Notes: a model not told the origin generated them from the sequence alone. A stretch of DNA of 64,000 nucleotides from Prochlorococcus sp. AG-402-K16 (GCA_003216795.1 QCIH01000003.1:62001-126000); one strand, 5' to 3'; positions 47,889 to 56,565 are shown, counted from the stretch's first letter. Numbers and translations: made by a program.

Positions 47889-48947
47889 GTGTTACAAACT
47901 TACGGAAAATCTGATGTCACCTATGACTGGTACGCAGGGAATTCGGGTGTTGTTGGCCGTTCAGGTAAATTCATAGCTGCTCATGCTGCCCATGCAGGTC
48001 TAATGATGTTCTGGGCAGGAGCTTTTGGATTATTTGAATTAGCCCGTTACGACGCCAGTATTCCAATGGGTGCACAGAAAGCAATTGTTTTGCCTCACCT
48101 CGCAGGTATTGGAATTGGTGGCGTTGAAAATGGTGTTATTACAGAACCATATGGAATTGTTGTAATTTGCACATTACATCTAATTTTCTCAGCAGTATTA
48201 GGTGCTGGGGGATTATTACATTCCAACAAATTTGCAGGAAATCTTGGAGACTACCCAGAAAATAGTAAGCCACAAAAATTTGATTTCGAATGGGATGACC
48301 CAGATAAATTAACTTTTATTCTTGGTCATCATCTAATCTTTCTTGGGCTTGGAGCAATTATGTTCGTTGAATGGGCTCGTATTCATGGAATTTACGACCC
48401 AGCAATAGGATCTACAAGACAAGTTATTTACAATTTAGATATTGCCGCTATCTGGAATCATCAATTTGATTTTTTAAAAATAGATAGTCTAGAAGACGTT
48501 ATGGGAGGACATGCTTTCTTAGCTTTCCTAGAAATAATTGGAGGTGTTTTCCATATTTGTACTAAACAATTTGGAGAATATACAGAATTTAAAGGTAAAG
48601 GATTACTTGGAGCTGAGGCAATTTTGTCATACTCAGTTGTTGGTGTTTCATATATGGCTTTTGTTGCTGCTTTTTGGTGTGCTTCAAATACGACCATATA
48701 TCCAGTTGATCTATATGGAGAACCCTTGAAGCTTCAATTTGAATTTGCTCCTTATTTTACAGATACAGTAGATTTAGGTTCAGGAGCATATAGCTCAAGA
48801 GCCTGGCTTGCTAATACTCATTTTTATTTGGGTTTCTTTTTCTTACAAGGTCATCTTTGGCACGCACTAAGAGCAATGGGATTTGACTTTAAGAAAATTG
48901 GTCAAGCTTTTGACAATATTGAAAATACAAAAATTACTCAAAACTAA
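47889..48947 (+). CDS. Chlorophyll-binding antenna protein of the Pcb/IsiA (CP43-like) family
   Basis: A 352-residue polytopic protein with six membrane spans. The N-terminus YDWYAGNSGVVGRSGKFIAA is the Pcb/IsiA signature. HAAHAGLMMFWAGAFGLFEL, HHLIFLGLGAIMFVEWAR and FFFLQGHLWHALRAMGFDF place the chlorophyll-ligand His residues, and the large lumenal loop of CP43 is missing. Prochlorococcus Pcb proteins bind divinyl chlorophyll a/b around the photosystems. Its place just after flavodoxin suggests the iron-stress-induced type that serves photosystem I, which is inference from neighbours. A strong terminator follows. Confidence 0.92.
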   Translation: MLQTYGKSDVTYDWYAGNSGVVGRSGKFIAAHAAHAGLMMFWAGAFGLFELARYDASIPMGAQKAIVLPHLAGIGIGGVENGVITEPYGIVVICTLHLIFSAVLGAGGLLHSNKFAGNLGDYPENSKPQKFDFEWDDPDKLTFILGHHLIFLGLGAIMFVEWARIHGIYDPAIGSTRQVIYNLDIAAIWNHQFDFLKIDSLEDVMGGHAFLAFLEIIGGVFHICTKQFGEYTEFKGKGLLGAEAILSYSVVGVSYMAFVAAFWCASNTTIYPVDLYGEPLKLQFEFAPYFTDTVDLGSGAYSSRAWLANTHFYLGFFFLQGHLWHALRAMGFDFKKIGQAFDNIENTKITQN

Positions 48948-48960
48948 TTTAATCAAATAA

Positions 48961-48995
48961 AAAACCTCTCCTCTAACAGGGAGGTTTTTTTTTTG
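48961..48995 (+). terminator. Rho-independent terminator after the pcb gene
   Basis: An AACCTC/GAGGTT stem around a short internal bulge and loop is followed by a run of ten T. The hairpin lies 14 nt after the pcb stop and is the clearest terminator in the window, ending the flavodoxin-pcb region. Confidence 0.85.
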
Positions 48996-49024
48996 TAGAA
49001 TTATTTCACGTTTTCAAAAAATTA

Positions 49025-49678
49025 ATGGATAATCTAAAAGAAATTAATTGTAAGGAAATTTTCAAAAAGGCTTATGAAAATCGTTACACTTGGAAGAATG
49101 ATTTTCGCGGTTACCAAGGTAAATGTATTCTTTTGAATAATAATAATATTCATAAAGGCGACTTCGTTTTAGGTGATGACTTTAAACCAAATATTCAAAA
49201 TATAGAAGATAAAAAAGTTGTTAAAAGTATTGCCTCACAGTTATTTGAAGTATGTATCCATAGGGTAAAGAGAGAATTTGAATCAGTTCACTCAGAAAAT
49301 AATTTTAATTTACTTAAAACTTCTGAAAGTGGTATTGAAATGAGCGTTTCAGGAAAAAATCAAGGTGATAAATATAGAGTTAAAAATAACTGTATTAATA
49401 TGGTCTACAGAAAAATTCATGGAACTATAATAGAAATTTTTGTTGAAGAATTTTTAGATACAGGAATGGGTTCCCTTAGTAAAAAATATAGTAGTCAACA
49501 AATTGATCCAGATACATTTGAGACAAATTCTCAAAAATTGGAATATGAGGATGAATTTCTAAATATGGGTAAAGACGATTATTGGATATTAAATTCTAGG
49601 ACAATAAAATACTTAAACCAAAATCAAGAAGAAGAAACACAAAAGTTTGTCTTCGAGGATCTATGCTTATTAAACTAG
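49025..49678 (+). CDS. DUF3386-family protein
   Basis: A 217-residue soluble protein. FKKAYENRYTWKNDFRGYQG at residues 13-32 matches the DUF3386 N-terminal block (AYENRYTW...F.GY.G), and the C-terminal half with YRKIHGTIIEIFVEEFLDTG also fits. The family is widespread in cyanobacteria and plants, and its function is unknown. It follows the pcb terminator, so it has its own promoter in a 78-nt spacer. No signal peptide is evident. Confidence 0.75.
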   Translation: MDNLKEINCKEIFKKAYENRYTWKNDFRGYQGKCILLNNNNIHKGDFVLGDDFKPNIQNIEDKKVVKSIASQLFEVCIHRVKREFESVHSENNFNLLKTSESGIEMSVSGKNQGDKYRVKNNCINMVYRKIHGTIIEIFVEEFLDTGMGSLSKKYSSQQIDPDTFETNSQKLEYEDEFLNMGKDDYWILNSRTIKYLNQNQEEETQKFVFEDLCLLN

Positions 49679-49684
49679 GTTTTT

Positions 49685-49930
49685 TTATTCAACTAATCTA
49701 AACCCTTTATCAAGTAGTTTTTGATACAAGAGTCTTGCTCTAAAAGCTAGAATTTGCTCTTCATTTTCATTACTAATTACATGAAAATAATTATTGTCTA
49801 ATTTATTTTTGCTAAAGCATACATTTGCTTCTCCTAATCTTAAAGTCCAGTTCTCTTCTTTTGCTAAATGTTGATTAGGGCCAAGATCCCAAGGACATTT
49901 TTCAGGATATTTTTCTCTTTTAGAACCCAT
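49685..49930 (-). CDS. Conserved small hypothetical protein
   Basis: An 81-residue charged protein. KYPEKCPWDLGPNQHLAKEE and NWTLRLGEANVCFSKNKLDN look like conserved, folded sequence and not chance translation. I cannot name a family. It converges with the DUF3386 gene 6 nt away. There are no membrane segments or signal peptide. Confidence 0.55.
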   Translation of the reverse strand: MGSKREKYPEKCPWDLGPNQHLAKEENWTLRLGEANVCFSKNKLDNNYFHVISNENEEQILAFRARLLYQKLLDKGFRLVE

Positions 49931-50038
49931 ATGATTAATTTGTACTACCCAATATTAGTAAAAATTTAAAAGTATGGCTATGAAAAAAGTTGATAACTTT
50001 TCCCTAGAGTTGTCGTTTAAAGCAATGTAATTAAAAAA

Positions 50039-50698
50039 TTACTCTCTGGTTGCGATTAAACAATAAAATGGGTCTTTTTTGAAAAAATTAAAGATATTGA
50101 GTGATGGTTCAGTAAACTTTTTGATAATTTTTGGCTCATTAAACCTGTTTGAGATTAATACTTTTCTTACATATTTGACCCTCTCTTCTTCAGTAGATGA
50201 AGTCCATATGTTAGGCGCTTTATGCCAAAATGCTCTGTTTGAAAATGCAATAATAATCTTGCCATTTCTACTCAATATTCTTGCAATTTCTTTGGTTAAA
50301 TTCTCTGGATATTGTAAATATTGCCAAGCAGCTACAATCAAGCAATAATCAACGCTTTCTTTCTCTAGGGGAATTTGTTGACTTAAATTAAAATTTTGTA
50401 TCCAAAAAGAATCAAAAATTTTGTTTTTTTCAAGTTCTTGTTTGTTTAAACCATGTCCAATAACTTTTTTATATTTTTTCCTTTTAGGTAAATAACTATC
50501 CCAACTGGACATTAAATCAAGAACGGTTGAATAATTATCAATTTCTCTATCATATAAATCTGATAGATTTTGCCTGAAGTTTGCATCTAAATGATAAACA
50601 AATTTTGGATGAGAATAAAATTCTTCATCATTACTCTCATCGAGTTTTTTCCTTTGATAATTATTTAATACTTCCAAAGTAAATAATTCTGAATCCAC
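50039..50698 (-). CDS. SAM-dependent methyltransferase-like protein
   Basis: A 219-residue protein of class I methyltransferase type. VLDLMSSWDSYLPK is a variant motif I, DYCLIVAAWQYLQYPENL corresponds to the post-motif strand and helix, and EIARILSRNGKIIIAFSNRAFW is motif III. The glycine-rich GxGxG loop is replaced by SSWDSY, a form seen in a group of cyanobacterial methyltransferases. The substrate is unknown. The gene stands alone on the minus strand. Confidence 0.7.
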   Translation of the reverse strand: MDSELFTLEVLNNYQRKKLDESNDEEFYSHPKFVYHLDANFRQNLSDLYDREIDNYSTVLDLMSSWDSYLPKRKKYKKVIGHGLNKQELEKNKIFDSFWIQNFNLSQQIPLEKESVDYCLIVAAWQYLQYPENLTKEIARILSRNGKIIIAFSNRAFWHKAPNIWTSSTEEERVKYVRKVLISNRFNEPKIIKKFTEPSLNIFNFFKKDPFYCLIATRE

Positions 50699-50826
50699 AT
50701 TGAAAATCTAGTAAAAAGAAATTCTAATTGTGTATTAGGAATTTTTTGCCTTGGATAAATTAAAAATTCTCAAAAAAACTAGACATCTATTCAAAAAAAG
50801 TTAAATTATTAATTAATGATTTAATA

Positions 50827-51000
50827 ATGATGATTGAATTTAAGAGGAACAAAAAAAACAGGTCTAAAAATGCTCTTTTCAATCCTTATAAAAACGGAAT
50901 AAGTTACTACGATATGGCATATCTTTCATCAAAAAGAAATTTAAAAAGTAAAACTGTTTATCTAGAAAATGATTCTAAGAAAGATTATCTTGCTGCATAG
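50827..51000 (+). CDS. Small basic hypothetical protein
   Basis: A 57-codon ORF read directly from the DNA, from ATG at 50827 to TAG. The product is basic and polar, with FKRNKKNRSKNALFNPYKNG near the N-terminus and KKDYLAA at the end. It ends 2 nt before the tautomerase gene and its codon use fits the neighbours, which supports a real gene. No family is recognised. Confidence 0.5.
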   Translation: MMIEFKRNKKNRSKNALFNPYKNGISYYDMAYLSSKRNLKSKTVYLENDSKKDYLAA

Positions 51001-51002
51001 AG

Positions 51003-51335
51003 ATGCCTTATATTAATGTTTCGACTTCAGTAAAAGTAAATGATAAAGGTAAATTACTTGAAGAAATTTCAAGTCTAATTTCATCTTTAACTAACAAATC
51101 AAGAAGATTTGTTATGGCGAAAATAGATGATAATTGCCAAATGCATTTTGATGATGAGACACCTTCTTGCTTTTTAGAAATCAAATCAATAGGTTCTCTA
51201 AATCCTTCAGAAATGGCAAAGCCAATATCAGATTTTGTATATAAGAAATTGGGGATCCCAATTGATAGGATTTATATCTCTTTTGAGGATGTGCCAGCTT
51301 CATTGTGGGCTTGGAATGGAAGAACATTTGGTTAA
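51003..51335 (+). CDS. MIF-like phenylpyruvate tautomerase
   Basis: A 110-residue protein of the macrophage migration inhibitory factor (MIF) family. Pro2 (MPYINVST), the catalytic base of tautomerases, is present. SFEDVPASLWAWNGRTFG at the C-terminus matches the family end (F.D...A..GWNG.TF). The fold forms trimers. Marine cyanobacterial members have been studied as MIF orthologues; the natural substrate is unclear. The gene overlaps the DUF1824 gene by 20 nt. Confidence 0.85.
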   Translation: MPYINVSTSVKVNDKGKLLEEISSLISSLTNKSRRFVMAKIDDNCQMHFDDETPSCFLEIKSIGSLNPSEMAKPISDFVYKKLGIPIDRIYISFEDVPASLWAWNGRTFG

Positions 51336-51744
51336 GAATTTTTTGGATATAAAGCTATTGGAAATAAATAAATTAGTCGATTTAAATAATCTTAGAACTG
51401 CACCTCAGTTAACTAATAGGCAAGAAAAAAAACTTTTAGAAGAACTAGAAGCAAATATTTTTAATGCAGATTGGATAACAATAGGCATAATGGCACCTAG
51501 TGATAGTAAGGCTATTGAAGCATTGCGATCAATTTCTAAGAAATATTCCTCAATTAAATTTGGGAATCTAGGCTCCCTTCATGCTAATGGAGGCGTTTTT
51601 TTAAAAGCTAATCAAAAGACTAGTAATGTTTTTGTAAGATCTGAAAATGGTCTTGGAGAAGGAATTTTAATAACATGTCAGTATGACGAAGGTGCCAAAG
51701 AATCTAATACTTTTGGACCATTGCCATTAGATTTCTTTACATAA
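51316..51744 (+). CDS. DUF1824-family protein
   Basis: About 142 residues from the ATG at 51316; the frame is open further upstream inside the tautomerase gene but conserved-looking sequence begins here. LVDLNNLRTAPQLTNRQEKK, WITIGIMAPSDSKAIEALRS and GEGILITCQYDEGAKESNTFGP are family-like blocks of cyanobacterial DUF1824. The function is unknown. The 20-nt overlap with the tautomerase gene suggests translational coupling. Confidence 0.7.
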   Translation: MEEHLVKNFLDIKLLEINKLVDLNNLRTAPQLTNRQEKKLLEELEANIFNADWITIGIMAPSDSKAIEALRSISKKYSSIKFGNLGSLHANGGVFLKANQKTSNVFVRSENGLGEGILITCQYDEGAKESNTFGPLPLDFFT

Positions 51745-51900
51745 TTAATTCCATATTTATTTTTATCAAGGATCTAATTTTATGACAGCTTTTTTTCGGA
51801 TGATATTCTTCAGAACTTGGATTTAAAAATTTTCTTTACTTTAAAGCTTTGTTATTATGACTAATGGCATTGATCTAAATTTTTTCACTATTTTAATTTA

Positions 51901-52770
51901 ATGTTTTTTCAGGATATAATTCAAAATTTAAATAATTTCTGGTCAAAAGAAGGTTGTTTGATTATGCAGCCATATGACATCGAAAAAGGTGCTGGAACAA
52001 TGAATCCGCATACTTTTTTAAGGTCTATAGGACCAGAACCTTGGAGCGTAGCATATGCGGAGCCATGTAGAAGACCCACAGATGGACGTTTTGGCGATAA
52101 TCCAAATAGGGCGCAACATTACTTTCAATATCAAGTAATAATTAAACCTTCACCGGAAGGAATACAGGAAAAATATTTGACATCTTTAGAATCTCTTGGA
52201 ATAAACCCTAGAAATCATGACATAAGATTTGTGGAAGATAATTGGGAGTCTCCAACACTTGGAGCTTGGGGCGTAGGTTGGGAAGTTTGGTTGGACGGAA
52301 TGGAAGTTACTCAATTTACTTATTTCCAACAATGCGGAGGTATAGATTGTAATCCAATCCCAATCGAAATCACTTATGGATTAGAGAGGATTGCAATGTT
52401 TTTGCAGGATAAAGAAAGTATCTGGGACTTAAATTGGAACAAAGATTTGAAATATAGCGATATTTGGCTTCAATTTGAAAAAAGTCAATGCTCCTATAAT
52501 TTTACTGAATCTAGTGCTGATAATCTCAGGAAACTGTTTGAAATTTACCAAGCTGAGGCAAATAATTTAATCGAAAAGAAATTAACTTATCCAGCCCTCG
52601 ATTTTGTTCTGAAATGTAGTCATACATTTAATCTTCTTGATGCTAGAGGAGTGATTTCAGTTACAGATCGTGCACAATATATCGAAAAGATTCGAAAATT
52701 AGCTAGAGAAGTTGCATCATCATGGGTAGAAGAAAGAGAATCCCTTGATTTTCCATTGATAAAAAATTAG
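51901..52770 (+). CDS. glyQ: Glycyl-tRNA synthetase alpha subunit
   Basis: A 289-residue class II synthetase subunit. [40 protein letters not shown] and [19 protein letters not shown] are nearly invariant in GlyQ, and [19 protein letters not shown] is the glycine-binding region. It works with a beta subunit (glyS), not present in this window. It sits alone upstream of the porin gene. Confidence 0.97.
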   Translation: MFFQDIIQNLNNFWSKEGCLIMQPYDIEKGAGTMNPHTFLRSIGPEPWSVAYAEPCRRPTDGRFGDNPNRAQHYFQYQVIIKPSPEGIQEKYLTSLESLGINPRNHDIRFVEDNWESPTLGAWGVGWEVWLDGMEVTQFTYFQQCGGIDCNPIPIEITYGLERIAMFLQDKESIWDLNWNKDLKYSDIWLQFEKSQCSYNFTESSADNLRKLFEIYQAEANNLIEKKLTYPALDFVLKCSHTFNLLDARGVISVTDRAQYIEKIRKLAREVASSWVEERESLDFPLIKN

Positions 52771-52875
52771 TAAATTCAATCAATTAGACAAGAAAAAACT
52801 AATAGTATCAAAAGCTACATCGAGATGAAACTTATATTTCTTTCCTTTTTTGTTACGCTCGATACAGTATAGATA

Positions 52876-52891
52876 CCCAAAATTTTTTGGG
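52876..52891 (+). promoter_or_regulatory. Hairpin in the porin 5' leader
   Basis: CCCAAAA and TTTTGGG flank a 2-nt centre 21 nt before the porin start, just after a TATAGA-like -10 box. A near-consensus GTGAGGT ribosome-binding site follows. The hairpin may stabilise the abundant porin mRNA or act as an operator. Confidence 0.4.
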
Positions 52892-52911
52892 CTACTTTAG
52901 TGTGAGGTAAA

Positions 52912-54195
52912 ATGAAACTCTTCCAACAAATGTTGGTGGCAGGAGCATCTTTGAGCTTATTAGCTCCAGTTGCTTCGCAAGCTTCTGACATTGTCAATAT
53001 AGAAGAAATGAACAGCTACGCACGTAGTCAAACAAAATCTTCGAAACTTGACAGCAACACATTCATTAACGAAGTTAGTGAAGATATCGCAACCCTTAAA
53101 AGTCGTTTAGATGGCCTTGAGGTTAAACAAAGTGAATTTGAAGCCGGTGGTTTCTCAGATACAACTACATTAGACGGTAAAGTTAATTTCACAGTTGGTG
53201 CACTTTCTTATGATGGGACCGGCACTGATACAGTTTCCAATGAGGCTGCTCTTTTCCAGTACATGTGGCAAGGAAACTTAAATACAAGTTTTACTGGAGA
53301 TGACAATCTTTATGTAAGACTTAAAACAGGTAACGCAAGTTCATGGACTAAGGATAAAGACCATGGCACTTATCTAAGTTCTTCAAAAGGAAATTCAAAC
53401 GTTTTAAAGGTAGACAAAATTTGGTATGAATTCCCAGTAGGCGAACAGAATACAGTTTTTGTTGGTCCTTTGATCGAAAACTATTACATGCATGGAACTA
53501 CTCCATCAATCTATAAACCAGTACTAAAAGCTTTTACTCTTGGTGGTAATGCTGCTGCTTATGGTGCAAGTACAGATACTGGTGCAGGTTGGGTTTATAA
53601 GGCAGATAACGGATTGGCAATAAGCTCAAATATAGGGACAAAATCCAAGACTACAGTAAAAGGTTCAGAAACAGGACTTTTAACAGATGAATCCAAGACA
53701 AGTTGGGCTAATCAAATAGGAATAACTAAAGATCAGTGGTCTGTTTCTGCAATGGTTAACCTGAAGTACAATGACTGGGGCGATAGCTACTTCAGTACAG
53801 CTACTGGTGATGACCGCAATGAAAATAGTACTAACTATGGCTTAAGAGCCTGGTGGAGACCAGCAGATTCTGGTACTGCTACTCCTGAGGTATCTGTTGG
53901 TTATGATTATTCAGTATTGGATGGTTATGATACAAACGATACTACTGATGCTTTCTTCGTAGGTTTAACATGGCTTGATATTTTTAACCCAGATGATCGT
54001 ATTGGTGTTGCCTTAGGTCAACCTCAAATGAGAGAAAATACTGGCGCAGAACCATTTATGTATGAATTATATTATGGTTTCAAGGTCAATGATTCAGTAA
54101 CAGTTACCCCAGCAATTTTCGGAGCAACAAATGCTAACGGAACTGATGGAGAGGACTACACTGGTGCTGTAATAGAAACACAATTTAAGTTCTAA
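52912..54195 (+). CDS. Outer-membrane porin (cyanobacterial SomA/OprB-like)
   Basis: A 427-residue protein. Residues 1-24 are a signal peptide (MKLFQQMLVAGASLSLLAPVASQA). A short coiled-coil stretch (45-80, EDIATLKSRLDGLEVKQSEF) precedes a 16-strand-like beta domain with aromatic-rich strands, ending in TQFKF with terminal Phe. Cyanobacterial SomA porins normally have an SLH domain before the coiled coil; here that part is very short. It probably admits small nutrients. A GTGAGGT ribosome site, a leader hairpin and two tandem terminators suggest high expression. Confidence 0.85.
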   Translation: MKLFQQMLVAGASLSLLAPVASQASDIVNIEEMNSYARSQTKSSKLDSNTFINEVSEDIATLKSRLDGLEVKQSEFEAGGFSDTTTLDGKVNFTVGALSYDGTGTDTVSNEAALFQYMWQGNLNTSFTGDDNLYVRLKTGNASSWTKDKDHGTYLSSSKGNSNVLKVDKIWYEFPVGEQNTVFVGPLIENYYMHGTTPSIYKPVLKAFTLGGNAAAYGASTDTGAGWVYKADNGLAISSNIGTKSKTTVKGSETGLLTDESKTSWANQIGITKDQWSVSAMVNLKYNDWGDSYFSTATGDDRNENSTNYGLRAWWRPADSGTATPEVSVGYDYSVLDGYDTNDTTDAFFVGLTWLDIFNPDDRIGVALGQPQMRENTGAEPFMYELYYGFKVNDSVTVTPAIFGATNANGTDGEDYTGAVIETQFKF

Positions 54196-54210
54196 ACAAT
54201 CTTAAATTAA

Positions 54211-54239
54211 AAAAAACACCCATTCGGGTGTTTTTTTTT
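54211..54239 (+). terminator. Rho-independent terminator after the porin gene
   Basis: ACACCC and GGGTGT pair around the loop ATTC, flanked by A-run and T-run, 15 nt after the porin stop. Confidence 0.85.
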
Positions 54240-54262
54240 GCTTTATTAATCTTAAATTGCAT

Positions 54263-54291
54263 TAAAAAACACCTAAATGGGTGTTTTTTTT
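54263..54291. terminator. Second, bidirectional terminator
   Basis: AAAAAACACC pairs with GGTGTTTTTT around TAAATG. Being symmetrical it can stop both the porin transcript and the small secreted-protein gene arriving from the other strand, whose stop codon is 3 nt away. Its stem repeats that of the first terminator. Confidence 0.75.
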
Positions 54292-54294
54292 CCT

Positions 54295-54534
54295 TTACCA
54301 GCAGTTTTCTCCCTCGCCAATAGGAATACAAGCGGATGACTTGGCTGCTTCATCCGCTATTCTTTGGGCTTCAGAATCTAATTTGAAATCTGCATCTAAA
54401 GGCATATCAGTATTCCATTCTTTTAATCCACCTAAATCATTTTCACCTGATTTAACTGAATTACTATCTGCCGTTGAAATAGCTAGTGCGCTTGTGGCCG
54501 CGATGAAAATTGCAATTGAACTTCTTTTTGGCAT
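54295..54534 (-). CDS. Small secreted hypothetical protein
   Basis: A 79-residue protein with an N-terminal signal peptide (RSSIAIFIAATSALAIS, cleavage near ADS). The mature part is acidic, with a helix rich in Asp/Glu/Ala and a C-terminal CIPIGEGENCW with two Cys that could form a disulfide. The family is not recognised. It is monocistronic, converging on the porin gene, and ends at a bidirectional terminator. Confidence 0.6.
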   Translation of the reverse strand: MPKRSSIAIFIAATSALAISTADSNSVKSGENDLGGLKEWNTDMPLDADFKLDSEAQRIADEAAKSSACIPIGEGENCW

Positions 54535-54607
54535 TCGATAAATTGGTTTTCTAATATATTAATCAATTTCAAATTTATATTCTTTTTGTTGTATAAAATG
54601 ATTCTTT

Positions 54608-55273
54608 TTAATCCCCCATTACTCTTAAGAGATTTGAATAAGATTTAAAAATAAGATCAAGTTCATCTGATCTGCCATGCTTTGCCAGTAAACTTCTTGC
54701 ACCTGCGTCTAAATCAAATAAATATTCTCTTTTTTCAGTAGATTTAACATAACTTTCTATCCAACCTACGCATACTATTCTTTCTCCATAAAGAACTTCT
54801 TGAACTGAATGTAAATAGGTACTTGGATAAATTAAAATTTCTCCACTTTTAAGTTTAAATTTGTTTTCTGAAGTAAGATTTTCAATTAAAAGTTCACCCC
54901 CCTCGTATAGATTTTTTTTAGTAAGAAAAATTGTGAAAGACAAGTCAGCCCTGCCTGATGACATATATGGATTATCGATATGACGTCCATATTTCATTCC
55001 TTTAGAGGATTTAGTAAACATGATTCCATGAATATTTTTTGGTAAAGTAAAGCTTTTTATTAAATCATTATTTAAAATTTTTTGTTTTATTAACAAGGAT
55101 AATTTTTTCGAAATATCTGATGTTCGTTTTAGTTGCAAATTATTTTTTACGATTGAGGCGTGACTGCCAGCAGTTTTTTTCCCATCTTCCCAACCTTGAT
55201 TTTCTTGTCCTAATTCTTTTTCTATAAAATTTAGTTCTTCCGCATTTAATAACTGATGAGTTAAATAATTCAT
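54608..55273 (-). CDS. PKHD-type Fe(II)/2-oxoglutarate hydroxylase (PiuC/YbiX-like)
   Basis: A 221-residue dioxygenase. The iron ligands are His98 and Asp100 (YGRHIDNP) and His155 (YLHSVQEV), and Arg165 (GERIVCVGW) would bind 2-oxoglutarate. The N-terminal GWEDGKKTAGSHA is the typical family lead. PiuC-type proteins are often iron-regulated and sit beside iron-uptake genes. Here it diverges from the iron-binding protein gene and shares with it a spacer holding a perfect inverted repeat. The substrate is unknown. Confidence 0.85.
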   Translation of the reverse strand: MNYLTHQLLNAEELNFIEKELGQENQGWEDGKKTAGSHASIVKNNLQLKRTSDISKKLSLLIKQKILNNDLIKSFTLPKNIHGIMFTKSSKGMKYGRHIDNPYMSSGRADLSFTIFLTKKNLYEGGELLIENLTSENKFKLKSGEILIYPSTYLHSVQEVLYGERIVCVGWIESYVKSTEKREYLFDLDAGARSLLAKHGRSDELDLIFKSYSNLLRVMGD

Positions 55274-55289
55274 ACGATATATAAAAAAT

Positions 55290-55307
55290 GATACATTTTG
55301 ATGTATC
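55290..55307. promoter_or_regulatory. Inverted repeat between piuC-like gene and futA (iron-operator candidate)
   Basis: GATACAT TTTG ATGTATC is a perfect 7-bp inverted repeat with a 4-nt centre, in the 102-nt spacer between two divergent genes with iron functions. A TATAAA-type -10 for futA lies at about 55339. The size and symmetry fit a dimeric repressor such as Fur; binding is inferred, not shown. Confidence 0.5.
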
Positions 55308-55375
55308 CAAGATGGCTTTTAGAGTTTGAAATCTTTTGATGGGTATAAAGTAACCATAGATACTAATTTGAAAAA

Positions 55376-56398
55376 GTGCAAAATCTTAAAAAACTATTTT
55401 ATACAGCACTAACATGTACATTTTTATTTAATTTAAATATACCTGTCAATTCAACAGAAAAAGAAGTCAAAGTTTATTCAGGTAGACATTACAACACTGA
55501 TAGGAGCGTCTATAAAAAATTTGCAGAAGAAACAGGTATTAAAGTAAGACTTATAGAGGCGGCAGGAATTTCTTTAATCGAAAGATTGAAACGCGAAGGG
55601 GAGAATTCTCAAGCAGATTTAATCTTGCTAGTAGATGCCGCAAGAATTACTAACGCAGCCAAAGCTGGATTACTGAGACCAATAGAATCTTCTAATTTAG
55701 AAAATGATGTTCCTGTTGGATTAAAAGATCCTAATAAGGAATGGTATGCATTAACAAGAAGAGTAAGAGTCATGATAGCCAATCCAAAAGTAGTAGATGT
55801 TAGCAAGATTAATGATTACACTGATTTGGCTGATCCCTCTTTAAAAGGGAAAGTATGTTTAAGAAATAGAAAAAGTCCATACAATCAATCTTTAGTTGCC
55901 AATCAAATAATTAACAAAGGTGAATTAGAAACTAAAGCTTGGTTAAGCGGAATGATTTCAAACGTTTCAAAACCGTTTTTCCCAGGTGATATTGCAATAA
56001 TTAGGGCGGTTTCTAAGAAAAAATGTGGAGTAGGAATTGTTAATCATTATTATGTCGCAAGAATGTTAGCAGGTGTTAATGGAAGGAGAGATGCTTTGTA
56101 TGCAAAAAAAACAAAGGTCCTTACTCCTAATCCAGCTCACGTAAATATTAGTGCCGGTGGAGTTGCAAAATATGCAACAAATAAAAATGAAGCTATTCAG
56201 TTGCTTGAATTCTTAGCATCTCCTGAAGGCAGTAAAGGTTTAGCTGCTCCTACCTTTGAACATCCTTTGAAGGAAGTTAATCAAAATGAAATAGTAAAGA
56301 ACTTTGGAGAGTTTACGCCTGATCTTGTAACCGTAGAAGACCTTGGAGAAAAAAATTCTCTAGCTATTAAATTGATGAAAGATGCAGGTTGGAATTAA
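55376..56398 (+). CDS. futA: Iron(III) ABC transporter substrate-binding protein
   Basis: A 340-residue periplasmic binding protein with a GTG start. Residues 1-27 are a signal peptide. VYSGRHYNTDRSVYKKF at the start of the mature domain and GIVNHYYVARML further on carry the Tyr and His typical of the FutA/IdiA iron-binding site. GGVAKYATNKNEAIQLLEFL is also conserved. It captures ferric iron in the periplasm for an ABC transporter whose other parts are not in this window. It diverges from the PiuC-like gene. Confidence 0.92.
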   Translation: MQNLKKLFYTALTCTFLFNLNIPVNSTEKEVKVYSGRHYNTDRSVYKKFAEETGIKVRLIEAAGISLIERLKREGENSQADLILLVDAARITNAAKAGLLRPIESSNLENDVPVGLKDPNKEWYALTRRVRVMIANPKVVDVSKINDYTDLADPSLKGKVCLRNRKSPYNQSLVANQIINKGELETKAWLSGMISNVSKPFFPGDIAIIRAVSKKKCGVGIVNHYYVARMLAGVNGRRDALYAKKTKVLTPNPAHVNISAGGVAKYATNKNEAIQLLEFLASPEGSKGLAAPTFEHPLKEVNQNEIVKNFGEFTPDLVTVEDLGEKNSLAIKLMKDAGWN

Positions 56399-56460
56399 AA
56401 ATTAAGATAATTATATAGTTCAAAATTTTTTCTTTTTTATGTGCATACTTATAAAAAGCA

Positions 56461-56546
56461 GGAGAGGTGGCTGAGTGGTCGAAAGCGAACGACTCGAAAT
56501 CGTTTAATAGGGTAACTATTCGTGGGTTCGAATCCCACCTTCTCCG
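56461..56546 (+). tRNA. tRNA-Ser (anticodon CGA)
   Basis: An 86-nt class II tRNA. GGAGAGG pairs with CTTCTCC (one GU) with discriminator G. The anticodon stem AACGA/TCGTT frames CTCGAAA with anticodon CGA, then comes a long variable arm (TTAATAGGGTAACTATT region), and the T arm is GTGGGTTCGAATCCCAC. It reads UCG codons. Accessory DNA begins directly after it. Confidence 0.97.
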
Positions 56547-56565
56547 TTTTTTAGAGTCCCCTTGT

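Noticed and set aside
51235-51315. N-terminal extension of the DUF1824 gene
   Set aside because: The extra 27 residues are an alternative frame of the tautomerase gene and do not look conserved; the ATG at 51316 is preferred.
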